DNA of 64,000 bases from Molanna angustata (lineage: Eukaryota; Arthropoda; Insecta; Trichoptera; Molannidae). The stretch is taken from the NCBI GenBank assembly GCA_963576475.1, contig OY754978.1, forward strand, positions 11,834,799 to 11,898,798. Direction: 5' to 3'. A program made the position numbers and the translations under genes. Below, piece after piece: positions 10,701 to 21,199 of the stretch (positions are counted from its first letter, which is position 1; each line of letters begins with the position of its first letter). The notes below the pieces were generated by a model. That model was given only the letters and a program-made list of their open reading frames with translations, had not been told where the DNA came from and ran no database searches.

Positions 10701-12404
10701 GTCCTACCTATAGTTATAATATTGTTGATTTTATATATTTTGTATGTCTATGTTTTTATGTGATTGAATCGTTCTAAATGTACTCACTTTCTCAGCACAA
10801 GCTTTTTTGGGAAAGAAAAAAAATTAAATAATTATTGTTGACGTAGGTACTATGACATAAATCATTAATTAAAAGACATTAAAAAATGACAAAAACGTTA
10901 AACAATATAATTATGAAAAAAACAGTAGATTGACTGTCAAATGAACAAGTTGTAAGGTACATTTTCTATGATATCAAAAATTGCATAAATTTTATTGATA
11001 GGACCATATCAGGAGCCATATTAAACAGCATCGTTTATTACTAGCAGTGAGTACATGTAACATGAAATGAAAGGTGTGCTAAATAAGTTACAATTACTTA
11101 TGTAATTCTTATTAATTATATTGCTTGATTTTTATTTTTGTACGTTGCCTATTTTTTTAAATGAATAAAAATTCAGTACTATAATAATAGATTTCTGAAC
11201 AAAATGAATTGTTTTTTTTAACACTTTCTGAGTTTTATTGCAAATAGGAATTTATTCAAAATAACTGATCAATTTTACCAATCCAGAGCACGTAGGTAAT
11301 TTGCATGAAAAATATTTTAATTTGTATTTGTTTGTTGATAATTGAACTCAGGACGCTCTGGCGCCGAAGCCAAATAGCTTACCACATTACAATGAAATAG
11401 TATAAGACTGGATTTTGCGTCGTACAACTTTCATTTTATTTTCAAGAAAAAACATTGTCCGTGTACACTGTGCCCTTATTCCAATTCACGTGTAATATTT
11501 TGCGATAAGTTCCGCTAATCTTTACGTATCACTTAATGTAAAGTGAAAGTAACGTATTACGAGCTGCCATTCATAACTTTAATCTGTGAAACGAACGAAT
11601 GTATGTACGCGTCGCTTTTTGTCTTTATGCAGAACTTAATACCACATCGATATGCCGCATTAAAGTTTGCGAATAAATTCACCTGTCGAATGTCATACGA
11701 ATTTCGCTCCAATCAGAATACCGCGTTACGAATGGCGAACGGAGGTTTTCTCGACATAATGCGCGGAAGTTTACGCGGGCTAGTGTCCGTAGAAAACAGA
11801 ATAACGATCAGCTATAAGAAACTGATGTAGCGTATAAACTTGTGTATATTGTCGCGATAAAAGAACCGGAATAGGCCTGCGGATCACGATTTTCTCTTCT
11901 TGTCCTTTCCCAATCCTTTTTTTGTTGTGAAGTATTTTTTTGTTTAATTTATTATTTCTATCTTAGTGTACTGTTATTTTTTACACTTTTATTTAACTTC
12001 ACCTGTATGTCCTTACTGGAATTTTACAATCGATTAACTTCCCGACTAGTAAGAGAATCTTTCAGAATTTGTTTATTATCATTGTTAAAATTGAACAAAT
12101 TCGTATTTCATACAAACTTAGTGTTATTGATGATGTAGAATTAAGGTCGTTTCACAATAGTTGGATTATGTATTATTTTTTATGTATTTGAATTTGTTTG
12201 CTGTATAAACAACTGCGAATGACATAATGTGTTTTAAATTGGCAGTATGAAAGAAAACAATGAACTGACTGACGTGAAATATTTAATCATTCTTCTTTTC
12301 AACGTGAATAAACAAATTGAATTGTTTGTTGTCAATTTATTTTTTTCGCTATCATTATTTTGTTGATGTGCATATATAATTTTGTCAATCTTTGTAAATC
12401 TGAT
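10701..12404. other. No convincing gene; CpG-bearing ORF at 11543-11830
   Basis: The 95-codon plus ORF at 11543-11830 lies in a stretch richer in CpG than its flanks (around 11590-11770). The peptide has no recognised domain, signal peptide or splice context. It could be a promoter/5' exon region or old transposon sequence. Flanks are AT-rich and unassigned. Confidence 0.25.
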
Positions 12405-12460
12405 TGGTAGGAAGAAATTGTCTAATGGTAATAAGCCCGCCAGCGTGCAATTTATTAGTT
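12405..12460 (+). repeat. LINE/SINE hairpin tail fragment
   Basis: GGTAGGAAGAAATTGTCTAA then TGGTAATAAGCCCGCCAGCG is the 3' module shared with SINE1 and with 18016-18090, 20246-20310, 27066-27125 and 45626-45665. Confidence 0.6.
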
Positions 12461-12933
12461 TATAATATGTACAAAAATATAAATAAATACATTATAGTTT
12501 GAAGAAATGAAGTTTTAGAAACATTGTTCAAGAATGGATTGGTACACTGCATTTCTCTTTATCCCACGGGAGTCTGGCTAATATAAGTAGTATTGGATCA
12601 GGCATGTTTATATGTTATGTATCGCCACATCTTTCTCCATATACACCTCTTCCTCTTTCTAGCCATGTCCTCTGGAGGGGAGGTGTTGGAAGAAACTTGC
12701 GCTGCTGTGTACCAACACGAAAACTTTAATGTTTACGCTCTATTATGCTAATTCCACTAATGTACTAATAATTCAAAACTCCACACACCAGCGACTCAAG
12801 TTATCCCATACATTTTGATTCATGACTTGCTTGAGAAAGGAAACTGTAGCTGAACACCATTCATGGATTTGATATTTTAAAAATATTCAGCACAAAATAA
12901 ATAATAAAGTAGGTTTTTTATGACAATTTTTTA

Positions 12934-13030
12934 ACATCCCAATAGAGACGAAGTTGGAATATTATAGAATAACTGGAAATAAAGACACCTACAGGGCTTA
13001 CGACTTGTCATCGGCTGGTTTACGCGATCA
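12934..13030 (+). repeat. Fold-back family A, one arm
   Basis: TAACATCCCAATAGAGACGA, GGAATATTATAGAATAACTG and CACCTACAGGGCTTACGAC followed by the ATCGGCTGGTTTACG core. Truncated after TTATGCGCTC and directly followed by repeat C. Confidence 0.75.
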
Positions 13031-13061
13031 ACTTATGCGCTCCTCACAAACAAGTCATTCT

Positions 13062-13600
13062 ATAAAGTATACAAATTTTGTATTGAAAATATTCAGCATT
13101 TTCATGAAATGAGTTAAAAAAAATTTATTTAAATATTTTATTACGAAAACTTAATAGTTCTTCAATGCCATTTTGTGAAATTGATGTGCATTTCTACGAA
13201 ATTGAAAATATGAATTTCAATTTTTAAGTTTCCTGATGTTGGGGTCACTTTGAAATATTTGACAGTTAAAGAAATTGAGAAGCACTTTTCAGATATCCTT
13301 CAAAATCAAATGGGATCTAAGGAGTATCAGATATACAAATTTGCAAAATTTGAAAAGAATCGAATGAGTACTTTAGTCTATACCTAATTGATAAAGTAAA
13401 ATAAACACGCTGTACATAGCATACAGCACGCAGCATACAGCACATAGCACACGCATACACAGATACATTGTGATGAAACTTTCAGAATACAATTTCAGCA
13501 TGATACTAGTTGATAATCTGCAGTAAAAAAAAGCCTTCAAAATTGCGAAATCATATCTCCCCCTTGGGTAAGTGAGGAGTAAAAAATATAAATAATAAAG
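13062..13600 (-). repeat. Dispersed repeat C, inverted copy
   Basis: In reverse orientation it follows 16300-16770 and 35172-35690 block by block: CAGCATTTTCATGAAATGAG, GGGGTCACTTTGAAATATTT, CAAATTTGCAAAATTTGAAA, GAAACTTTCAGAATACAATT. No ORF and no clear terminal repeats; likely an old non-autonomous element of about 0.5 kb. Confidence 0.7.
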
Positions 13601-14240
13601 GTAGGAGTATGGTGTCCTATTCTTTCTGCCTACTCTGAATAGGAAAACAACAGCGGTGTGAGCGGTTTTTTTTTCAAAGAAAAATAAAATGTTCTCATTG
13701 AAACAAGTAGATATATACCTAAACCTCTTCGATCATTCTCTCAACTAAGCTAAAATGCCGAGGCGGGATTCTGCCACCGACCCATATATACCATCATTGG
13801 TACGTTCGTATAAAACATAAATTCGAAACAATCAAACGTGCCATTCGTTCAACGACGGTAATCCCCAATCGACTGTCAGATTATATCTTGCGCATTCATT
13901 AAACATCAAATATCTTCATCCCAGAAGATCCAGGAGTCTTCCCAAGTCCACAATGGCATGGCCCTAACGACGGACGTCTCCTCTCCCTAATTCCTTACTA
14001 AGCACCCCTCGTGCACCGTGCCAAGTATAAGCTGATGGTACCAGCTGCAGTTCGTCTTGATCTCCCTGGATATTACAGTGGCCATACTGAAATGACCGGA
14101 AGGGATTATGTACTTGCTCCGAAGCAAGATAGAAGATATACTAATGCCTCGATTTAAAAGCTTTAACCAAAGAAAATGCAATTCTAATAAAAGTTATACA
14201 TTCTGCGTTTGATTCATTAAAAATTAATTCTGAAAGGCTC
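13601..14240. other. No gene recognised
   Basis: The 64-codon minus ORF (13987-14181) shows no domain. No repeated partner seen in the window. Confidence 0.3.
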
Positions 14241-14868
14241 TTAAGGGTGTGACTGCTGCCAACGCAACTATTTTGAAAAAATAACTTAGTTTGGATATTA
14301 ATAAAGAAAAATATACTTTAACTTTTTAACTATGGTCTGTATATAATTCTTGTAGAAAAATAATAAGCATACCCTAATTTTTGACATTTATCTTATATTT
14401 CTAAATAACTATAAGGTGTAGAGCAATTAAAGAAATACAAAATATCTGGAAAAATATGTTGTGACGTTGCATTAATGCATCAGGTTAAGAAAATAAATCA
14501 AAATATTTTTTTTTTCGCAAAGGCGCTGAATGGCAAATAAATGTTTTTTAGGTTTCTTTACTAAACCTGAAGCATTTATGCAACGTCACAACATATTTTT
14601 ACAGATATTTTTGTCTTGTCTAATTTAAAAAAAATATATTGCTCTACGCTTTAAAGTTTATTAAAAAATAAAAGATAAACGTTGAAAATGGAGGTTTGCC
14701 ATTATTTTTCTACAAGAATTTATTCTGAACATTATCAAAAAGTTAAAGTATATTTTTCTTAACTAATACCCAAACAATCTAATTTTTTTTTTCAAAACGA
14801 TTTGATTAGAAATATTGATGGTGTATCAACATGAAAAATAAGTACGTTAGCAGCAGTCTCCCCCTTAA
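14241..14868. mobile_element. TTAA-flanked palindromic element (piggyBac-like MITE), copy 1
   Basis: Flanked by TTAA at 14241 and 14865. Ends are GGGTGTGACTGCTGCCAACG and the complement of CGTTAGCAGCAGTCTCCCCC. The two halves are inverted along almost their full length (TTCTTGTAGAAAAATAAT against ATTATTTTTCTACAAGAA; GTTGTGACGTTGCATTAATG against TGCAACGTCACAAC). TTAA duplication is the piggyBac signature. No transposase. Second copy at 57140-57829. Confidence 0.75.
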
Positions 14869-15137
14869 ATAATGTTATATTGTAAGAATGGTAGGTCTCT
14901 TGTGATAAAGTAATGTGGCACAATATGTGTGTAAAGTGATTCGAAGATTTACATGCATTTTTCATATTTATCTTTTTTAAGTTATGCACAGCTTATTCGC
15001 CACAAACAGAAAGCAACTTCAGAAACAATTTCTCATCTAGAGCATAATTTCAGCTTCTGAAGATGAGAGCTGGTTCTAGCTAAAAACTTTGACGAGTTTG
15101 AAACGTTGAAAAGCTTATTTTAAATACATATATTTTT

Positions 15138-15275
15138 GAATGAATATGTTCTTGATAGATGAACAAATAAATTTTCATGCATTAAAATTTATGAATATAA
15201 TGAAAACGAAATTGGTCGACGCAGGGTTAGATTCGAACTCGCCTCCATTGGATTAGTGATCCTGCCACCGATTCA
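15138..15275 (-). mobile_element. SINE2, diverged
   Basis: TGAATATGTTCTTGATAGAT at one end and GTCGACGCAGGGTTAGATTC, GAACTCGCCTCCATTGGATT at the other are the reverse complement of SINE2, with the middle shortened. Confidence 0.65.
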
Positions 15276-15780
15276 TATTTTTATTATAATTCAATTTTAC
15301 ATTCTAGCATGTTTTGTTTTGTTAGCATATTTCTGTAGTGTAGTTTTTATTATCCTCTCTGACTTTTTCAAAAAAAAAAAATTTTAATATATTAATTTAT
15401 TAATATTTTTAATTGATCTGTTTTTATTCTATAAAAAGGAAATTTTTCTGTACCTATCTTTTTTTTCCTATTTTATAAAAAAAAACTTATTTTTGTATAA
15501 TATTTAAGACGATGTTCGTTTTTAATTTTTCTGGGTAAATAATTTTTTAACCGCTAGTAAATAAATATAATTTATATTATGTATTGTAATCGAATAAGAG
15601 GAATATTATATTCATTTGTTTAACCTTTTGTACATTATATTATAAAAAAATGTAATGCCTACTGGTGGGCTCATTGCCATAAGAATATTTTTTCTAATTA
15701 CCCAGAAATACAATTTTCCAGAATAAAATAAAATAAGCATAAATCAAAATATAGTATAATTTTCTTTAAGCTCATCATTT
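15276..15780. other. AT-rich interval, nothing recognised
   Basis: Long A and T runs; no ORF or repeat with a partner. Confidence 0.4.
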
Positions 15781-16070
15781 GCTCAACTGACAATCAATTT
15801 AATCCTCAGTAAGACACCACGGATGAAAGGGCCCAACGGATCGTACGAGAAATAATAGAAGCGGTCATCTAATAATGACCACGGTATATAAGGTATGTGT
15901 AGATAATAGCGGGTACCTAACTTAACCATGATTAAATCAGACTACCACCCGCCGCCGTCATACTAACCGGTTAGTGGACAATAGTCGTCGGTAGTTAAAC
16001 CTGGATTAAACAGTACGGTTGGATTATAAACGATAACGTTGAATATTCCATTTCACGATGATGCTTGCTT
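15781..16070. promoter_or_regulatory. Candidate cis-regulatory module
   Basis: A noncoding stretch of balanced composition with AACCGGTTAG (Grainyhead-like AACCGGTT), AACCATGATTAAATCAG, AAACCTGGATTAAAC and a TATATAAGG box. Motif names are established; any regulatory use here is inference. Confidence 0.3.
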
Positions 16071-16299
16071 GTTTAGACGGATGGTTTGGTGAAAATTAAA
16101 TTTACAGCTTATAAACAATTGATTTGCAAAACTCCTCGTTATCATTAATTTTATAGACAGACATAAAAAAGGAGGTAATCGATTCGGCGTGATTTAATGC
16201 ATGTTCAACCATAGTTCTTTTCCGCGTTGATCGATTTTTTACTACCACAATGTGGAGATTTATGAATGCAATTTTTAAAGATATTTTTTTATTGCAGAT

Positions 16300-16770
16300 T
16301 ATCAACTAGTGTCGTGCTGAGATGTACTATGTGGTATGGAGTGTTTATTCTACTTTATCGATTATACACTAAACATAGAATATATTCAATGACACTAAAG
16401 TACTCGTCCGATTCTTTTCAAATTTTACAAATTTGTATATCTAATACTCGCTTAGATATACAAAAATACTCGGTTAGTGGAATGCTAGAAATTAATTAAA
16501 AAAAATACTCGCTTAGACCCCACTAGATATTGAAATGAAAAGGACATCAGTCCTTTTCATTTTTTTTATCTCTCAAATATTTCAAAGTGACCCTGAGCCC
16601 AGGAAACGTAAATTTTGATATTTTTATTTTCAAATTTCTAAATAAGCACATCACTTTCATACACTGGCATTGAGGAACTATCAAGTTTTCATAATAAAAT
16701 ATTTAAATCTAGAATAATTTAACTAACTCATTTCATGAAAATGCTGAAGTTTTGCATACAAAGTTTGAAT
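16300..16770 (+). repeat. Dispersed repeat C, plus copy
   Basis: Contains CTAGTGTCGTGCTGAGATGT, CTACTTTATCGATTATACAC, TCGCTTAGACCCCACTAGAT and CATTTCATGAAAATGCTGAA. It carries an internal duplication of the TACTCGCTTAGA block and a perfect 12-bp hairpin AATGAAAAGGAC/GTCCTTTTCATT near 16534-16561. Confidence 0.7.
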
Positions 16771-17239
16771 TCTGTCATCTCAAAGTTCGATCGACTTCAT
16801 ATTGGTGTCATAATATTATGTGCAAAGTGCATTGAAACAAGAACTCATTATTTTTCCATAGACTATTGTTTCTTCTTTATGATTACACCTGTCAAATAAT
16901 TCGAAATGCTCTGATTACTTAAAAAAAAAATGTAATTAGGTATAATCTTTTCAGAGTTAATTTTGGAAATCCTTGTTTTTTTTAATGATGATTCATTTTG
17001 CTTCGTGGAAATGGAAATTGAAGAATTTAAATCGACCAATAAAGAGATAAGTAATTTATTCTTGCCTGAAACCCCTGATCTAGCTTATCCAATATTCTTT
17101 AGTAAATGCACTACGTATGCCTACTTCCATTACCTATCTTAGATAACATTGAATGGGCTAAGCATAAAATTAGGTGAAGTAAGAAAATCCATAGACCATT
17201 AAGATTAACAAGTCAACGTTTGGGTAAAGACGTTTCCGA
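16771..17239. other. No gene recognised
   Basis: AT-rich sequence without repeated partners or plausible ORFs. Confidence 0.35.
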
Positions 17240-17249
17240 TTCTTGGGAG

Positions 17250-17395
17250 TCAGTGCCTTTTCACACGATCCGGTTGCCGGGTAGCCGGCGCCGGGTAACT
17301 GACAGCGAAGTGTATGGGCACGCATGGTAGCATTCACACGCACCGGCATGCATACCCATACCCTTCGCTGCCGGTTACCCGGCGCCGGCTACCTT
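17250..17395. mobile_element. GC-rich inverted repeat
   Basis: GGTAGCCGGCGCCGGGTAAC ... AGCGAAGTGTATGGG is complemented by CCCATACCCTTCGCTG ... GGTTACCCGGCGCCGGCTAC. Arms are about 50 bases around a short spacer with ACACGCACCGGCATGC. Its G+C stands far above the surrounding sequence. The left side starts after CAGTGCCTTTTCACACG, resembling a hAT-type CAGTG end, but the right end is missing. Confidence 0.7.
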
Positions 17396-18015
17396 GAAAT
17401 AAGCTAAAAACATAAATTTTTCGAAACCGAAATCAAAATATATAATAATTTTTATCAATAAAATATTTTACAATGACGGACACGCATGCGCACTTAAATG
17501 ATATTAAAAAAATCTTATTATTTTTATTTTTATTATTAAATTATAAACTACTTCAGAACAGGTTTTTAACGTAGTAAAGCAGCTTAAGTTTCGCATCATG
17601 TTTTAAGTAGGTACCTACCTATTTATTAGTATTATTTAAAATTTTAATTTTACTGTATCTAGGCGTATAAAAAATATTCAATGTTATTTTACAATAAAAA
17701 ATAAGGAAACTCTCTATTTAGCAAATTTTCAATAATAGACTCTAGACCGACTTAAATAGTAGTTTTTAACAAAACTGGGATATAGATCAATGTGCTGGCA
17801 TACCTCCACAGACACCGATGCCATTTATTCAAACCGCAAAATTTAATTTACTCCACCCCCTAATGAAACGTGACAAAATTACAAATAAAATGTTGTGGTA
17901 ACACGGTGCACAGTTTGACAAACTGTGGTCGGCACCAAACATTCTTAAACTAAATAATCTCGTTGTAATACTTTTTTTATATTTATAATACAATAATCAA
18001 AATATATGTTTTGGT
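17396..18015. other. No gene recognised
   Basis: AT-rich; includes a small hairpin CACAGTTTGACAAACTGTG near 17909. Confidence 0.35.
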
Positions 18016-18090
18016 TTTAAGAAATTGCCTTATGCAATAAACCCGCCATTGTACACATTTTTGTACATAAATTAAATAAATGAATAAAAT
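18016..18090 (+). repeat. LINE/SINE hairpin tail fragment
   Basis: TTTTAAGAAATTGCCTTATG then CAATAAACCCGCCATTGTAC: the shared 3' module, here with AAT-rich tail. Confidence 0.6.
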
Positions 18091-18104
18091 ATTGAACATA
18101 CACA

Positions 18105-18256
18105 GTAAAAATAGCACATCCCACAATGTGGAGTAACCAGCGACAGGTGTGAGGGTGTGCATTACCATATAAAATATATAATCACGACAAATACATGTAA
18201 GTCCATACACTGGTCTCGTCTCACATAAAGGCACCATTCAGAATGGGTGGTGAACC
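18105..18256 (-). repeat. Retroposon module B (ACCACCCATTCTGAATG)
   Basis: The reverse complement reads AATGAGGTTCACCACCCATT, GTGAGACGAGACCAGTGTAT, TCGCTGGTTACTCCACATTG and TGGGATGTGC, matching 59822-60006 on plus. Probably a LINE 3' region or SINE. Confidence 0.65.
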
Positions 18257-18786
18257 TCATTGTTAAAGTTTAAAATTTAAGGGTAAAATTAATCGATAAA
18301 ATTTTAGAAATACAATACTTGCCAGCATCTTGCGCAGAAATAAGCGAACGCCACACACCTCTATCCTTGCTAACATTTATCGCTTCATGAATGCATTTTT
18401 TTTGTGGTCATCCCTCTGATGTACATAGTTTATCTTTCATTTAACCTCTTCATTTTTCATTTAAATTGTGTCACACAGCCATTTCATTTACATCTTCGGT
18501 TAAAGTTTTGGCACTCGTTAATCGTTTAAATTTTTCAATGAACTTGTGGTATATTATACTATATAGTTAGTACGTTGGTACGATCCCCGAAGACAAGTTC
18601 GGATGTCTTCGTTAAAACCGAAGGACTGCGGGTATCGTGTACCCCGTGCCTTGCATTTTCTTCGATAGCGCTCGTTAGATAAAAACCGTGTTGATTTTTG
18701 CTTTGAATCCATAAAAAATAATACGCGAGCGATAAATATAGAATATTTCTTATATGTATGTAAATACGGAATGGAAGACCCGATAA
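18257..18786. other. No gene recognised
   Basis: CpG-bearing stretch 18570-18680 with no supported frame. The long minus ORF (18559-19038) is mostly antisense to the LINE that follows. Confidence 0.35.
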
Positions 18787-19390
18787 AGATATTGAAATAA
18801 GAGTTATGGCAGGGAATAGAATAAACAGAGCACTCAGACCAGTAATGTCCGATCCAAGCATCTCAAAGGAAGCCAAAATTGCAGTACACAACGCAATTGT
18901 GGTGCCTACATTGACGTATGCTAGTGAAACATGGACCTGGCAAAAGACACACGAAAGTAGAATAAATGCTGTAGAAAAGAGCTCACTAAGAAGAGTATGT
19001 AATAGAACGATATATGATAGAATAAAGAATGAGGACATAAGGAGAGATAAAGAAGGATATTATATGTAAAATGAAAGTGAATGCTTTAAGGTGGTTTGGA
19101 CACATAGAAAGAATGAACGATGAACGACTGACCAAAAAATATACATGGGTGCAAGAGATGGAGTGAATAGCAGAGGTCGCCCCAGAAAGGGATGGCATGA
19201 CCATGTGAATGATATTTTGAAAGAAGGAAACATAAAAAGTTTGAACAATCGACGAGCATGTATGAGACGATGCATGGATGTAAAGGAAGCCTGAAATGTG
19301 TGCAAAAATAGAGAAGTATGGCGCTCGATTCTCTCTGCTTACCCCGTAAGGGACATGGCGTTATGGTATGTATGTATGTATGTATGTATA
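18787..19390 (+). mobile_element. RTE-like LINE C-terminus with (TATG)n tail
   Basis: The first frame gives VPTLTYASETWTWQKTHESR and IYDRIKNEDIRRD. After a frameshift near 19050 come RWFGHIERMNDERLTKK, then GRPRKGWHDHVNDILKEG and NREVWRSILSAYPVRDM. These are the post-palm blocks of RTE-type non-LTR elements: YxSETWT, DRIRNExIR, GHIxRM, GRPRKxW. The 5' end is truncated after the RT palm; at least two frameshifts and one stop. Ends in GGGACATGGCGTTATGG(TATG)n. Confidence 0.85.
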
Positions 19391-19439
19391 TGTAAATTAT
19401 TTTATCATTATCGAGTTGTAATTGAGGAAGAATCAATTT

Positions 19440-19842
19440 TATATTTATTTATTTATTTAGGGACAAATACAGTCTTAAAATACTAAAATAATATAATACA
19501 CTATAAAATAAAAACAAACAGACCAATTACATATGTCCACAGATATTAAATATAAATATATGGTATTGTTATTGGTAGAATACCACAGTACTCAAAGGTT
19601 TCTATTCTCATTCAAATATTTTTTAAGATACGTAAAACAGTAAATATGAATACAATTAAATCGTTTTAAATGTAATGATTTTTTATCTTCGAGGTCACCA
19701 TTTTAATTTTTCTATTTGCTGTGGCACACAGTTCAATCTTACCGATTCGACAGTGTACAATACGTATAATAATATAATATTTAGATTTAATAAAAAGTTT
19801 GTTCAGGATTTTACTATATTTCTATTTTTTTTAAATAAAAAT
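19440..19842 (-). repeat. AT-rich minus-strand LINE 3' end
   Basis: Begins TTTATTTATTTATTTAGGGA and continues A/T-rich, as at other minus-strand LINE ends (28140, 30660). No coding block recognised. Confidence 0.4.
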
Positions 19843-19955
19843 TAATATGTCTTTGTTTAAATAAGTACATATACATCTTCGGTCGAGGCAGGGTTCGAAC
19901 TCGCTACTACTGGATTACTAGTCCAGCACGTTAACCGCTCTGCCATGGACCCATC
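19843..19955 (-). mobile_element. SINE2, internally deleted
   Basis: GGTCGAGGCAGGGTTCGAAC, TGGATTACTAGTCCAGCACG and TTAACCGCTCTGCCATGGAC form a well-kept tRNA-like head (A box GGCAGAGCGGTTAA, B box GTTCGAACCC). The tail is present but the linker is short. Confidence 0.8.
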
Positions 19956-20245
19956 TAAATTAATCATTTTATTTAAAACTACACAATATTTCTACTTTAA
20001 ACAATATATAACTAAAAAAACTTTATTTGTCAAAAAGTTCCTGAATTCCTTCTATATCCTACCGTAACCTCCTTTTCCTCATTGCTATGATCAGTGTTCT
20101 TTTTATTATTCTTTTTTTTAAAACTCTCTTTTAATTATTTTTTTCTCTTTGTATTTTTTTATATTTCTTACTCTTTTATGTTATTTTTTATCAATTTATT
20201 TCTCAATAAATTAGTATTGTACCAATTTAACTTAGAGACTTCACG

Positions 20246-20325
20246 TTGCTCGGGTTGGTTGGAAGAAATTGCCTTATGGCAATAAACCTGCCTTTGTACA
20301 CATGTACATAAATTATATCTAAAGT
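20246..20325 (+). repeat. LINE/SINE hairpin tail fragment
   Basis: GGTTGGAAGAAATTGCCTTA then TGGCAATAAACCTGCCTTTG and TACACATGTACATAAATTAT: the best preserved copy of the 3' module, with hairpin ATTGCC/GGCAAT. Confidence 0.7.
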
Positions 20326-20340
20326 AATAAAGCAATCAAA

Positions 20341-20385
20341 ATGTTAGTGTTTGTGTGTGTGTATGTGTGTGTGTGTGTGTTTGTC
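20341..20385. repeat. (GT)n microsatellite
   Basis: Interrupted GT tract. Confidence 0.9.
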
Positions 20386-21189
20386 TCACGCCTTCTGAAA
20401 AACCAAGAGCATCTAAAAATCTAATTTATGTGCGAACGTGTACCTGTATACCTGATGCAGTGTCACGCTAAAAATAATGCGATAAAAATGCTGAATTATA
20501 AAAATATTTCAATAATTATTTTTTTCATACAAAATTTTCCAAGTCGTATCTGTCAAAAAAGTGTACATTTTGCACGCAAATATCTGTTAGTTTAAAAGTT
20601 AGAAGTACGTATTTACACGAAAAAAATATATTTTCAAGTATAACTTAGCGTTTGAGTGAAAAACATGGTGAATATTTTGTATAATTATAATGTTTAACTT
20701 ATTTTTAATGTAAGCGTTTTGTACATGAACGCCGCCATTTTAATATCTTTTCATACAATATTTCATTTTCCTACCGAATGAATATGTTCTTGAAAATAAT
20801 AAACCTTTGAATTAAATGTAATTATGAAATAATAAAATGAAACACAAGACATTACAGCAAGTTTTAAGACATATATTGTAAAAATGTGTTTATTATTAGT
20901 AAAGATATAGGCATAATAAAATTGCATAATTTGTAAATAATATTTGATTTTTCTGACAATTTTCATTTTTATGGCATCGAACAAACCAATGTATGTAGGT
21001 ACCTACATATTCAAAAAATGTCTCAAACCATTTGATATTTTTTACGTATTGGAATGGTTACTATGGTAACGGAAAGATTCTGATATTCAAATAAAATTTG
21101 TTATGAATCGAATTTATTTAGAACATTGTTGTAGGTAGGTACCTACCTAATACTATTTACTTACAAATCAACAATATACTGATTTCCTA
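20386..21189. other. AT-rich interval, nothing recognised
   Basis: Only GTAGGTACCTAC-type words near 20995 and 21135 stand out. Confidence 0.4.
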
Positions 21190-21199
21190 TCGGAAAATT

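Noticed and set aside
18559..19038. Long minus-strand ORF of 159 codons
   Set aside because: It is mostly antisense to the RTE-like LINE coding region; the plus strand carries recognisable motifs (SETWT, DRIKNEDIRR) and the minus peptide is hydrophobic and featureless.
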